Assembly: GCF_039555335.1 (NCBI RefSeq)
Contig: NC_092628.1
Location: forward strand, 77,750,713-77,814,712
Direction of reading: 5' to 3'
Origin: Amphiura filiformis
Lineage: Eukaryota > Echinodermata > Ophiuroidea > Amphilepidida > Amphiuridae
Length of the DNA stretch: 64,000 nt
Below the pieces are notes generated by a model that was not told the DNA's origin, ran no database searches, and worked only from the letters and a program-made list of their open reading frames with translations. The translations under genes were made by a program, and so were the position numbers. Each line of letters opens with the position of its first letter. Positions within the stretch are counted from its first letter, which is position 1. Shown here in pieces: positions 35,090-48,375 of the stretch.

Positions 35090-35795
35090 ACAGTAACCTT
35101 AATGTAACATAGTTCAGCTATGATGCGGAAACCATTCTAGGTATCATCAGAGGACGCTATTTATGCGATAGTGCGATAGACTGAATATCGAATGTGATTC
35201 AGTGCGATATAGACTGAATATTAGAGATACCAGGTTGGTTTATGTACATGTATACGTTTGTCAGTAAAGATACGTGGCTGCGAGCGATATCCAGCGATTT
35301 ATTTTCAAAGTGAAACTTTAAAAGTGAAGTTCATATATTATTTCTTTTTGTCACCCATTAGTAATATTTATTTTCTAAACTCAAAGGCTGATAAATACAA
35401 GATAAAAAAACCCATACCAACAGTTATTGCAATTAGGCTATGTTACACTAAAATATGACTAATAATCATTAGGGTACATCAAACTTAATGAATGTTTATC
35501 GAAAAAGCCATTTAACCATAACTACACGAAAACGCTAAATTCTCAAAATGATTCCCTTAAAACATATCTGACCTGGTGAGCCAAATTGGTTTTCTTTCTT
35601 TCATTAATTATGCATGTAAACGGCAATATGCTGAAATATCCCCCTACCAGTTGGTTACTTGAGATATATTGATATTGTCCGTATTGCACAACAGAAAGGT
35701 ACAAAGTGGACCATATTCTGTTGACAACATCTCAAAATCAGTTTATTGTGTCTTAATAATAAGGTTCAATTGTGATGACTAATGCAACCTAAGCC

Positions 35796-35935
35796 TTAAT
35801 GGATCGGATAGCGACGCTTGCACAGTATTTTTATGGGACCTGAGAGCACATCAAATACACAAATTGTATTCTGAACACGAGGAATGTCCTTCTGATATCA
35901 AATCATTTTGCACGATGTGTACAATTTTGGAGGAC
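35796..35935 (+). repeat. Dispersed repeat, also at 47040 and 60540
   Basis: The run tggatcggatagcgacgctt through attctgaacacgaggaatgt and ccttctgatatcaaat is shared with about 47041-47150 and 60540-60650. The latter two are allelic through the C/D duplication, so this is an independent copy. Confidence 0.75.
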
Positions 35936-36052
35936 ATTTTATGACCAAAATATTTTTTTTTAAATTTTCGATATTGTAATTCCCTAACGTTTTTTTCTAA
36001 CCCTTTTCAACAGAAATGGGTAGTGTAATGTTACAGGTATTGCAACCCATTT

Positions 36053-36487
36053 TAATTGTAAGTTCAGGTAATTTTTCAGTAGGGTTGGCAAAGGTCACAA
36101 ATATATAAATTTTGCTTATACTGTGGGAGGGGTTCTTGTACTTTGGTAGCCTGTTGCAGTGACGAGCATTGTTTGTCCATTTTTTGCTTGTTGCCACGGT
36201 AACAACCAATTCTTAGTTTGTAGTCAATTACAGGGTAAAAAGGGGAAATTTAGCCTCTTTTGGCTGGCAAAATGCAGCAATACATGACACTTGTTTTTTA
36301 CCCTGAAATTGACTAAAAAATGCATAAAACTAAGAATTGGCTCTTACCATGGCAACAAGCAAAAAATGGACAAACAACGTTCGTCACTGTAACATGCTAC
36401 CAAAGTATATAAACCCCCCACAGTATAAGCAAAATCTATTTTTGACCTTTGCCAACCCTACTGAAAAATTACCTGAACTTACAATTA
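36053..36487. repeat. Foldback element just downstream of gene C
   Basis: The left arm (36053-36235: taattgtaagttcaggtaat ... agtcaattacagggtaaaa) and the right arm (about 36297-36487: ttttaccctgaaattgacta ... attacctgaacttacaatta) are inverted copies of about 190 bases with a loop of about 60 bases. It ends 47 bases past the stop codon of gene C. The corresponding place in gene D lacks it. Confidence 0.85.
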
Positions 36488-36533
36488 AGACACTAAAGAA
36501 ATGGTTGTCTTGTACAGTATGCTCTTCATATGT

Positions 36534-39500
36534 TCACAACCAACGTTCTGTGAACAGTTTCCATGAATTGTTTAATATTTCCATTTCACTTTCAAATTCT
36601 CGTGCACTTCCCATAGCAATTATTGCAAGTAGTGCACTGGTAATAGCAACAGTAACCGTGGAAAATATTACCATCAGATATCTATCTACAACGAGAGCCA
36701 CTAACTTCCAATCGTAGCGATTCCTTTTCTCGTCTTCCATTTGGTCGTTAAAAGTTTTGGATGACAGCTTCTCAGATTCAGTGTCAGCAGGCTTTGTTTC
36801 GAAGTGATGACGGCTTGACTTGATACCATCCAGGCACACAAGGCGGGGTAATTTCTGTAATAATAACCAATGCACCCATTGTGGAACTGGTCTCCGGGAG
36901 ATACCATTCATGTGTATCACAAGGATGGTTCCAACAACGGATGAACTCACTATTGCTATCATTGATAAAAAGAAAGAGCCTGAAGGAAAGCAAACAATAA
37001 AAAGTATAGTTTCTGTATGCAAGAGGAATTTCAAAAGATTCGTGAATTCTAATTCATGGTGGTAATTTTTAGCAAATGATATCATTTACATTTTACTTCA
37101 TATGCATATCGTATTATGATCTTATGCAAAATCCTAATTACAAATTTCAAAACGCATGCCCATTGATGCGAATGCAGAGGCTACGTTAACGGGAATTTCC
37201 TTCTATGGATGACCTTCAAACATGTTGGAGTTTAGGCAGTTTTGTTTTAGAGTTTTAAAGGATGATTATAAAGTGAAAAAGAAGCACTAAGTTGTCTACC
37301 TACCAATAATAGGTGATTCTGCACCACTTGGAGGCATATTATCAGAAATGATCTGCTGAAATACAACTAGAGCCAGCAGATTGGTGATACATAGTGTCAC
37401 TTTTTCTCCGCTATCAGGTGGAAGGTAAAATACCATAAGTGACAGAACCGAAAGAAGAAAGACTGGGATGATCAGATATTTGATGTAAAAATCTGGTTGA
37501 CGTTTAAATATCAGCCGGTATTGGACTTCGTAGAAAGGAAAGTCGCAACATGAAAAATGCGTCGTCATTTTCTTCTTATTAGTGGCGACCATGTCCCATA
37601 CGCCGTTTTCTAAGTATCTGAATCGACGAAAATGATAGGAAGCATTTCAGAATGAAATGGTAATCAGTATTTGGATTTAAAACTTGTATTTTTGTCAAAG
37701 CTAGTATTCAGAAATATTGAAAACGGTCCAAATGTGCCAGGATGCGGAATTGAATTTTACTTTTCTGATATGGAGTCAAAACATGATGATAATTTGGATT
37801 AAAATGTTATGGAAGTGGTTTTTCTTCTCATAATTAGCACAAAAATGCGCACTCATAGTGACGTCATATGGATACTAGTGATACTTATTTTGATGTCACT
37901 GAAGCCAACAATGATGCCAACTCAAAAAATGCCACAAAACGCCTCAGTGTCTTGTCGTTTAATTTTGCGCTTTGTAAACTTACCTGTTTTGATTAGCGTC
38001 TTTTCCGGTCTCTGGTATTAGCTCAAGTTCTTTACCAGTATATCCAAATGAACCAAACGTCATATCACACACCTGAATATCATAGGGAAACCACGTGACT
38101 CGTATAGCACAACCACTAACGAACATTGTTGTAACAAACCACGTGAGGTGGCCTGTTGATGTAACGTATACTACCGTGTCTGATTTGAATCTTTGAAAGA
38201 ACAAATCAACGCTGAAAAAAAACCAACAATTGCATAATCAAAATATTTATATGATCACCTGTGATTACAGACCATTGCCAACCATGCCAAGTAGAGATCG
38301 CCCGATATCTCTTACAGCATCTTGAAGAACCATCCAAAACAGACAGTGGGTCGCAAAATGGACTCGTGGCGAATTGAATATTGTGTCGGCATGGTGCCGG
38401 ATAAAAATTATGTTACTGATGTTATAAGACAGGCCATGCATTCAACAAAATATTCAAAAGTAATAAATTACCAAACACATAAGGGACGGTCAAACAACAA
38501 CGGGATTGGAAAGTAAATTCACCATGTCCAGATAAAGAGTTTTTTCAAATCTTAAAAATATATATAATGATTTTTGCAACAAGTAGTCTATACCTCATCA
38601 TCTTTTGATTAGATAGGTCCTATTGAAATACGCTAGGATTTAAATCACAATTATTAAGGCAATTTGAGATCCACTTGTAAAAACAATATTTTGCCAAAGC
38701 CTCATTTGTCTATCCTGCTTTTTGTGAAATATTATACAGGCTGTATCAGAATGTTTGGTACACATCGATTTTAACATTTATTGAAAAGCCTACCTCTTCC
38801 AAATGCAACATTAGATACTCTTAAAATATCCAGAATATATAGTTTATTACTTGTTAATCTACAAATTATTCAAGTGGATCTTATGTTTAATTTGTATGTG
38901 TCATACTCGTCCATTAGCATTGAAAACTTATGGGTACCAATCATTTGATACAGCTCGTACATGACGATAACCAATTGCTACTTCAATCATTTATATTTGA
39001 GACTTACTTTTCGTAAAATGTGATGTCTGGTTTCCATACCGCGTCTGAAGGCAGATAAATATCACTGGTTCCATTGTATTCAGCTGGATCCCATGTTAGA
39101 AACTCGTCGGTCCAAACCTAATATGTAATCAGGACATATCAGTTGATAAACAAAAAAATCTAAAATAACAGATTAATATTTTATCAAATTCCAGTGGTGT
39201 AATAGAATTAACATTAATAATGACAAACCAAAATTACATAAGTTTATTTCTATTTTGTCAAATTCCATGTCGTAATAAGGGTGTTTCAATTACATAGAGC
39301 GAATGAGACAACATTTTCGATGCGCTGTACAGCAGATAAAAATTTAAAATACATAGAGATATAATATCCATTATCCAATGCACAAAATCATTATCATTCA
39401 AAAACATCATGAAAGTACATTGTCGTATTATAAGTGGAGGCAAAACATTGTACAAGGCAAATAAGAGAATTATAGATATAGTAATGAAAACAAATCAACG

Positions 39501-42500
39501 CTGATGTATATTAAATAAAATGAATTTTAATCAGGTAGTGGCATTGCAAATGGAGGCCGGTAAGTCTATGTGCATGACATAGAGCATTAATTATGCACAG
39601 ACTTCTTTATAGTCCACTTGCTCATTGTGCACACTCTAGCTATTATATTTGTACATAAACCAAGAGTTTTATGAATTTGTGCACAATTGATAAATTTCCA
39701 CAGGCTGATCTTTTCACCGACCATACTCCCTCTGTGTGCTGGCTCCCTACTTGTTTACTCGGGAGTTTCGCAGTGAATAAACCGGTAGATGTTTGGGAGT
39801 CCTTCATGTCCGTGTCAGGCTTTGAAATGAGCATTATCTTGAAAATAAAAGGAAATGCGCAGCTCTGATTGCATTTTATTTTTAATTTTGCATTGAATTA
39901 TACATATATCTACGACGCAAACTAGTCTTTTTAAATTCGGTCTTCAATTATAGTTCGTAATAGAGACGCATATATAAGAAAACAACGAAAATTGTTGGTA
40001 CTCACAAGTTTTAACCAGGTGTCCATGACAAAATACTGATTTTTGATATCCTGCAACCAAATGAATAAAAAAATAATTAAACCACAATCATGACTTATAA
40101 TGGCAGGACACACTATAATCAGTTTACATTATGAATTGATATCAGTAATAGTACCATTAACGGATTCAAAATTACCTTTTTGCATGCAAAGTAACATTAT
40201 ATACCTCAAGTTTCTTAGTTTGAAATAGCAAGTTATAGTTAGTGTACAAAGAAAATTTGGTTAATCAATGAAAACACATAACTTAATTTAATAAGTCCAT
40301 TTTCCATTTTGTTGATCGAATAATAATTTTCGTATAAATGCAATGAAACAAACCTAACACACACGTTGGAAATATGGGGATAAATGTATAACAAACAAGG
40401 ATTAATTAGATTGAGTTGCCAAGATATTTGTTTTCAAAGTACTCAAAGAAATGAGATCTTGTTTCAAGGGGTAAATACGACTCATTGATACCATGACGTC
40501 GTTTCAATCTTCTACTATCCTTTTCTGTGCAATTCATTATGGTAAATGACTCTACATAAATAAATACCTACCATTTCGACAAGATTGTTGAACAGTGGAC
40601 GAACTGTAACCTTAGTTGGTGTAGAGGCGTCTTTCACTGGCCTGATGACCACATCTCCATAATTCGACATCAAGTTATTCCTTAACTGCTGATGGGGTGA
40701 TCCCTCACAATCTAAGAAATAAGGATCATGGAAATTATAAACTGACATGAACGTTACTTTCACACGTATGCAGTTTTTCTACTGCCTCCAGTATGCATTC
40801 TTTAAATCGTTTCTAATTCGCATCGACATATTTATTTCCCGCCTTGGTTTGGTATCACTGAAAGCCAAATTGGAGTCAGGGTGACTCTAAAAGCAGAGTC
40901 AAGCCACTCTGCGACTCTATGTCTAAAATGTCACCATATTGGGATCCATCTGACTCTCTTGAAGAGTCATAATTTGTTGACTCCGCTAAAGACTCTACAC
41001 GGGAGTCATTTGATGACTCTACACAGGAGTCTTTTGTTGATAACTCTACACAAGATTCATTTGACTCCCAATATGGAGTCATTTTTGACATAGAGTCAAG
41101 CAGTGGCTGGTGTTGGCTTCTAGAGTAACCCAGGCTCAATTTATAGAATCACTCCATTACAGGGTCACTTCGACAGTCCGACTCCAGGTAGGAAAGCTTA
41201 CTATTATTAGCTTTACCTCACCGTCAGGTAAAAACTTTCCCGTGGAATTTAGCTCAAGACAAAGTTAGCCTACAGCATGAAAATACACATCACACTGTAA
41301 AAACTACCACAGCAATACATGTGTACCGCGTCGATAACTAGAATGAATGTAGAGTCAATTGACTCCGCAGGTAGAGTCAATTGACTTTGTAGTGCTGTAG
41401 TGAAAGTCAGGTCCGACTCCTTTTGAGAGTCAGTGGCAAATAACTACCACGTCTTGCACGCCTCCACAAGTAGAGTCAATTGATTCCACGGGTAGAGTCA
41501 ACTGACTCTCTTGTGACAACCAGGCGACTCCTTTTGAGAGTCAGTGCTAGTTTCTGACTATCAGTGATATATCCCAGTTAATGTCTGGGAAAGTAAATTC
41601 CCCACAGAGCAAGATACTTGCCCTGCTTGAACGATTATTTTTGAAATGTTGTAACTTGGGTAATGCTATAAATATTAAGTTTGTTGGCACTTCCCTGGTA
41701 TAATCACATCCAGCGGGGAGGGCGATATTGCCCCAATGAATATTTCCCGCATTGGCGCATTCCAAGTAAGAACAAATTGCCTCGTAAGGCATTTAAACAA
41801 GATCTGGTCTGTGAACTGAAATCAGAGTATCTTTAAGCGTAATAAAGACCTGTATGAGTTATTTCTTTGCGGAGTATATTGTACCTCTCGAATAATAGAA
41901 TAAGTTGGTAGTGGCGTAGATTTCTTTTTGACAGGGGGGGGGGTGCATTGGAAAAATTGTCCTGAAGTACTAGTACCCCTTTTTAAAACAATATTCATTG
42001 GCGACTGGCGCTTACTTTCCGAAGCCGGTTGCCACAACCGTCACTTCTGGGGTCTATGGGTTGAAGCTTTCTTGAACTAAAGAGCTTTCGTCAGTTTAAT
42101 GATATGAAGGCCCTAACTTTGGTAAGCCACATCTGAAACGCCATCTGAGATAGAGGCAACCAAGATTTGGGTTAGCTTGATAAATCTTGTAAATGTAATC
42201 AGGACAACAGCATAATGTTAAAAATGATCATGCACACTGGATAGCCTCGTGACTATATTCAACATCATTGACATGCCACATATACCAGGGGTATTGCTTA
42301 TCAGATAGTAATATTATTTGCAGTGGCGTAGCTAGGGGCAGAGTCCCCCACAGAAATAGGGATAAAATAGGGACGGCAAGAGTAAAGTGTCCTTAAAATT
42401 ACTAAAAATAGGACACAAATTGACAAATGGGGACGAAAATTTAGCTTTACCCCCTCACACTGGCTGGCTATGCCATTGATTATTTGGATGGGTTTTAGGA

Positions 42501-45500
42501 TGAGTCTGATCAGGGATTGGTCTTGGATTTGGTTCAACATCACTCAATAACAGTATCTAAACAGCAGTATGTATCATTATCCAACTGCTTATCTGCTTAT
42601 TATTGAGATTTTGGTGGGCTGGATCATATGATATCCTTAGTAAGGAACCTACTCGTCACTTTGGTCAATGATTCAATGGAAAATGACCCATGTTACGATG
42701 TAACTCCTTTGTTTACTTCCACCCCTGTAAATTAATCACTTCGCATTAGCATGATTAGTGACACTCGCCTGAGAAACGACACCACCCTTAATGAACGCAC
42801 TGAACTCAATGTTGATCAGTTGATGGTCGATTACCCTTATTATCAATTACCATTCTAATTGATTAGAATTTTTACTGCGGGTCGTGGCATCAAATAACCC
42901 GCAAAACGGCCTTTTATTATTCTATAAATTTAGTATCAATTAATTGAAAGTTATCATATGTTCAGCCGTTTGCATTTAGGACAATTTCCAAGCTCTCTTT
43001 AGGCATGTTATATGTCCGTGAGTGTATATGCAAGTAAATGAAATGTCCAATTACATATCACTAAAAATAGGGAAAATCAAAACTATACTATTGTGTTTTG
43101 ATAGGTAAGCTGTATATACCTGACAGTATCATGTACATATGGTATATCCCAATTAGGAATTCTAAAAAGTCAACTTTAAAATGTTGTTTATGTATAAAGT
43201 AGTATTTAGTATGGAAAAACCAAAACACATAAATGTTTATAAAATTAAACTTGTCTTCATAAAAAACCATTTGACGAACATTATTCAATTCACTGCAACC
43301 ATGGCAACCATAGTCACACAATGCTTTTCCGAGAACACTGCGAATTTATAGAGGAAAGCATTTTAAAACTTTGGTGTCTCTTTTACGTTTTGAAACTTTT
43401 TTGGTAGATGCAATAAGCTTATATACTACCATGACTACAGATATGAATGTATAATGATGGTCCGGAACTAAAACAAAGAGTTGAGACTTCTAGTTTCTTG
43501 ACAATATGTGTGATATTAAAATACAAAGAGATTACTAATTTCTACAGACCATGTCAGATATATGTAAGTGCATTATGTACAGATGTATGTATACTCCTGT
43601 ATGTACATGTGTAACTGGATCAAAATAAGTTCTCAAAACCAATATAGCAAGGCTCCAAGAAGGTTTATAAAAAACGTTATGCCTATCATTGCTTTTGAAT
43701 TTCAAACCGTCTCTAACACAAAATGTGCTTGCTTACAGGAATTATACAACGGATTTGCCTCATTCATTGAAAATCAGGTAATCGAGTCGCTTCCGTGCAT
43801 ATCATCATATCCTCATAGCTATAATTTCGACTCACGTCACGTGTAATCAGATATGCAATTTAGCATATCATTCTAAAAAGCATTTGACGAAGTCAATTGA
43901 CCGGAGGTTGTAACACATGGGTATATCTTCTTAGGTTAGCTTAACTAACTCTAACCTAACTCTATTAGACTCTGATATCAGCGAAAGAGATGTTTCGAGA
44001 TGAGCATTTCCACGTCTGTTAATAGCTATAATATATCACATCAAAGTTTTCTTGGTTCATCTACTGTTACAGGAAACAGTAGAAGGTTTATATTCACCAC
44101 TTACCTGGAATGTGAGACAAAATGAAGAAGGCCAATTTAAACATTGATGAAATATTTGTTAGTCCTAGTAAGGCATCTGCAAAAGTATATGAGCAAAAAT
44201 ACTTTGTAAATAATAATAATGATAATAAATAGATAAATAGAAACGATTGTGGCACTAGCTATATAGTGTGGGTTATAAAGCTCATTATTTATAGGCTTAA
44301 GTACAAGCTCTGATTTTGGCGAAGAGTAAAGAGTGTCAGGCCTACGAAGTACCGTGGAAAAACCACCTTGAAAATTGAACGAAGATGCGTATATCCTTTT
44401 TAGATGAAGAAGCAGATAAATTCTTTTGATGTCATGAAAGTATCTGCAACTGGAGAGGGGTGGTTCCCGGGACCAAAGCGCTCAACCCACCACCGCCCGT
44501 CCCAAGTCGAGGACAGTCTCAGCAGACTGGAAGAACTGGCAACAGGATAGACATGATGTATTATAAGTCTGGCCTTCTTCAATAGTCAAGCAGAGCTGAT
44601 AAAAATGGTACAGAATGGTCAAAGAATATAAAAAAAACCCAAAAAACAAATACAAAAAGTGCTTAGATTGTGTTAAGAACCACACCAATGTATTCGTCAG
44701 GTCATGACAATTCAGGAAAAGTATACTTTGACCTATCTCTGAGGTACCGTTTTTGAGGTAATAGGGAAAAGGTCAAATGTCAAATTTTTGGGATCTACAA
44801 AAATGGTCAAAATGTCTCAAATTGTTATACATAAGGACTCATAATAAAATAGGTTTTACATAAATTATTATCTTGGGTGATTCATTCTAATTTGAATTTG
44901 AATTGTTATATTAAGGCAAACAATTTGAGAGGATTTTGATAAAAATCTGAGCTCTGTTTCCAATTTCACACCAGTAGGTAAATCCTTGACCTTTAACCTT
45001 TTTGCTTATAAATTGAACACGAATAATCACAGATAAGTCAAAAACTTTTCCTGAACCCTTACAATATAAGGAATGCAAAGGTATGAGTAGCCTTATTTTG
45101 TTTTACACATATGGACCAAATTATAGCGTCACACGTCATTGCGGTCAGTCCCAATGGTTCATTATCTAACAAAAAGGAGACCGTTTTAAAAGGGTTAAAA
45201 GTTGCATAGGAGTCGACTCTCAAACAATACAGTAAGCCAGGTCTATTCATGTGTTTGTTCAGAAAACCTGGCTGCTTTAGACTGAGGTACAACTTTTAAA
45301 ACTGCCTCTTTTCTTACACAATTAACCATTGTGACTGAACGCAATGATGTGTGACGCTATTATTGGTCCACATGTGTAAAACAAATAGGGCTATACATAC
45401 CTTTTTAATTTTTCTTTTACATTTCGTAAAATATTTTTCTACTTCAAACAATTTACATGCCTTGTACTTTTGTCCACTCAATTTGCTCATACCTGTTTGA

Positions 45501-45826
45501 TAAAAAACCCATTGATATAGATCAAGCCAGTAGTGGCTACACCCGGCCATGGTTTTCAATCTCCGAAACCATGGAACATTTTTGATTTCATGATAAACCG
45601 CTGAACAAATACACACAACCAATTGTTCATATTTCAGAGTTATTGTTCTACTGTGGTAGTAATATATCGCTGAATAATATACCGTACAGGTGTCAGTACA
45701 GACATATGTGCCAAGCATTTAAAAATGAAAACTGAAAAGAAAAGGTATCAAATCAACCATAAGTAAACCAAATAATAATCCTCGAAGTATGAATTTCTTA
45801 CCTTTATTGTTGAACATTGATGCCAT
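36534..45826 (-). CDS. nAChR alpha-like subunit (gene C)
   Basis: Exons in gene order are 45802-45826 (possible N-terminus), 44105-44176, 40572-40711, 40006-40050, 39008-39117, 37984-38211, 37304-37617 and 36534-36979 (TGA). From the ATG at 44144 the product is 440 residues with a short hydrophobic start (MFKLAFFILSHIP); the upstream exon is open in the same frame and would add 19 residues. Landmarks by 440-residue numbering: loop D Trp in DTWLKL, Cys-loop cysteines about 146 and 160, vicinal cysteines 211-212, M1 about 232-252, M2 with Glu -1' at 259 (GEKVTLCITNLL), M3 about 295-316 and M4 about 402-425. Loop B is GSFGYTG with phenylalanine in place of tryptophan. It is closely similar to gene D. 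Predicted cation-conducting receptor subunit; ligand unproven. Confidence 0.9.
38735..38959. repeat. MITE family 4, reverse copy in gene C intron
   Basis: The reverse complement of 26427-26646 is recognisable along its length (gcctacctcttccaaatgca, cattgaaaacttatgggtac). Only its outer end survives at the matching place in gene D (about 51650-51680). Confidence 0.75.
40870..41560. repeat. GAGTC/GACTC-rich repeat region in gene C first intron
   Basis: Between 40874 and 41105 at least 14 GAGTC or GACTC pentamers occur. Between 41345 and 41550 there are about 10 more, including the perfect palindrome gagtcaattgactc at 41352-41365. A related but shorter cluster sits at 54725-54945 in gene D. The long open frames here result from the repeated motif and are not taken as genes. 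Confidence 0.75.
42321..42479 (+). repeat. MITE family 3, copy in gene C intron
   Basis: The ends cagtggcgtagctagg and tggctatgccattg are imperfect inverted repeats. The interior is the reverse complement of 23901-24076. Confidence 0.75.
45098..45385. repeat. MITE with ~60-bp terminal inverted repeats (C copy)
   Basis: Left ttttacacatatggaccaaa with tatagcgtcacacgtcattg is matched by right caatgatgtgtgacgctatt with ggtccacatgtgtaaaa. The corresponding element in the gene D unit is at about 58605-58840. Confidence 0.75.
45802..45826 (-). CDS. Upstream exon of gene C (5' UTR or N-terminal coding)
   Basis: ATGGCATCAATG... ends at AAAG/GTAAG and joins the acceptor at 44177 in a frame that stays open into the signal-peptide exon (MASMFNNKDALLGLTN...). 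The gene D counterpart is also in frame, with mostly conservative changes. Gene B's equivalent is not in frame, so an untranslated exon remains possible. Confidence 0.45.
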
Positions 45827-48282
45827 CCTTGCTTATAACACCGATATGATAGAGTAACGTATTCCGAATAAAAACATTTAATGGGCATTTAATACAATAT
45901 GCCTAGTAATTCCAATTTAATAGGAAGATCTTTTACCTTATGCTTTAAATCATGAAGCTAAAAGCACTTTGTTTCCATTTGAATAAGTCAATCAGTGATG
46001 GATGATCAGCTCAAATAAAGAAATAAAAAAATGCTTTTAGTCTTCCACGCCCATGCACGATCAACCAACATGACTAATAAACCAATGGACCTTCATAACT
46101 GAGAGTAAAAAGTAATAAATTTCTTGACAAATCATATACACAGTAGTTTTCTTTCAATTGATATAAATAGTTCTTAATAAAAACATTCACTAGATGGAAA
46201 TGTTTTGAAAACAAATTTTAGAACTTGGCGTGACCGTGAGCCATTAGCATAATAATAGCATATGATTAGTTTCGTGCAATGCTTATGCAAGAGGCACATC
46301 AATCTCTACGTGGATGCAGTTATTGTGAAGTAATAAAAGTAATGGACAGAACGGATAGACGATAATAATTAAATTTGTACTCAATTGATTGACAGAGTGT
46401 TAAGGTTAGGTTTATGGTTAGGGTGAGGGTTAGAGTAAGTGTAGGGTATGATACGTATTTTTAAATATTTATCATTCTTTTAACCTTACGAAGGGGGTTG
46501 AACCAACCCCCATTATTTTTTATCCGTCATAAAAAAAATGCAGGCATTTACGCCCAAACGACCTAAGCTAATCGTAGATCCATCCTTTGCGCTCATTTGA
46601 AGGATCAAATATTTACCGCAGCACCTTACCCGGAGGTAGGACCGGCCATTAAAGATTACCAGGGGGGTGGCCCACCATTGGTTTCTACAGTAAAATCAAT
46701 GATTTTCATTTCGTTCTTGTGAAATTATTTCAAGAGCTACTGACTTTTTACTTGTTAAAAATACGGTAGTCATTCCTTTATATTTAGGATAAAATTCTTT
46801 AGCCGAAAGTCAATTTTGCTTATACTTATATTTGTACATAGCGAGAATTTCCCAAATTTCCATGACATCATAGAAACATAATGTGGGGAATGTTTTTACT
46901 TTTTTTTGGTATCACTGGATAGAGGAGACCCATAGCTATACATTAGTATCAAATATGATGTATATAATTATTGAAAATTAGGGGTCGCAACTCCCATTCG
47001 TAGTCCATATTACAAAATATGGCTCAGTAGTTCTAGGGTTAATGGATCGGATAGCAATGTTTGCACAGTATTTTATAGGATATTAGAGCACAACAGACAC
47101 ATCAAATTGCATTCTGAATTCGAGGAATGTCCTTCTGATATCAAATAATTTTTATTTTTTGAAATTCGCGATGTAATACAAACTATGGCAAATTATTAAA
47201 AAATTATATTTTTTATATTTAACCGTCCTCAAAGTAAACAGCATTGATTCATTTTGTTGCAAAGCTACCTATTAGTTCCTCGCTTGAAGCTCTGAAAATA
47301 CTGGTCTTACGCTACATTTGCTGGTAGGTCATTTCAAATGCATGTTTTCTGTGGGAAACCAAGTTAACTGGAACACAAGAGATCTGGTGCTTCCAACATG
47401 CGATGAAATAGAAAGGAAACTCAAAGGTCCACGTGATCACGACCCAACGGCTGAATGTGGTTGGACTTGGAGGTAGGGTTAATATCAGGGATGCCTACGT
47501 GTCACCGCTGGTAAACAATGATTACACCATTTACTAGTAGCTTTGAAATAAATAGCACTATCAGTAAAAATCCATTAACAAATGGTTTCTATGGCCAAAT
47601 GTTGTGTAAACACAAATCCGACCAATTATTTGACCAGCTCTGATTTAATACGTCTGACTCCATTGAAAAAATTCAAAATGGCGTCCAAAATTATGTCATT
47701 TTACATCAAATATATGATCAACGAAACGAGCTTAAATAGCTCGTCTTTGTTTGCTTTGGCTAAATCCTGTTCAAGTGGTGGGATTTAACAATTAACAATG
47801 AGAGGACATTCCTGAACCTCGTTGACTTGGGTACGGTTTGAAATGACCGTCAATTATGACTGTTTGATATTTGTTACCAGCCATGTGGAAAAATAGACAT
47901 AATATATGTAGCACTGAAATAAGGTACCTTTTGCTGAAGAAGAAGCTCAACAAAACCATATGTGATGCGATCAAGCAAAATCAGTCGGAACTAGGAAATA
48001 TTAATTACTAATTATACTAATTCCAAAGATATGAGCACTTAAAGACTTTGCAAAACAGCAGGAAACAAAAGGGAATATTTCCTTTGCTTGGCTATATCTC
48101 AAAATCAATATTTCCGAGTTCCGACTGATTTTGCTTGATATTTATATTCTAAACAGGAAATAACGAGCGTTTCGCGGTGGACGGTCACAAATTACATACA
48201 TTATTGTTTTGAAATATTGCATTCTTAACATTTGTTTAACATGAATGAATAATATGCAGAGCAACTCCGGGGTGGCAAAGGA
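45827..48282. other. 5' flank of gene C, duplicated upstream of gene D
   Basis: This non-coding stretch is nearly colinear with 59290-63920. It includes a telomere-like GGTTAG-rich patch (46396-46450), the dispersed repeat at 47041-47150 and a family 1 MITE (47957-48139). No gene is identified. Confidence 0.6.
47957..48139. repeat. MITE family 1 copy, shortened
   Basis: The left end catatgtgatgcgatcaagc and the right end ccgactgattttgcttgata are present. The middle is shorter than in the equivalent copy at 63264-63522. Confidence 0.75.
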
Positions 48283-48375
48283 AAAGCAATAATTGCATGC
48301 ATAGTAACTGTAATAACAACAGTGACCAGTTAAAAATTACCCTCAGATATCTATACACCCGAGAACGTTTTTAAT
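48283..48375 (-). pseudogene. Relic of nAChR last (M4-coding) exon
   Basis: Roughly 75 bases match, by eye at about three quarters identity, the M4-coding part of the last exons of genes B-D. Examples are taataacaacagtgacc against gataacaacagtggct and ctcagatatctata against caacagatatctatct. The reading frame is not kept. The same relic begins at about 63930 next to the gene D unit. Confidence 0.6.

Noticed and set aside
40876-41139. Ser/Glu/Asp-rich open frame in the first intron of C (and 54729-55013 in D)
   Set aside because: The frame is created by the GAGTC/GACTC repeated motif, lies inside an intron, and shows no start, splice or domain support.
45314-45718. 134-residue open frame on the minus strand
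   Set aside because: It overlaps a MITE terminal repeat, and the gene D unit does not keep it open.
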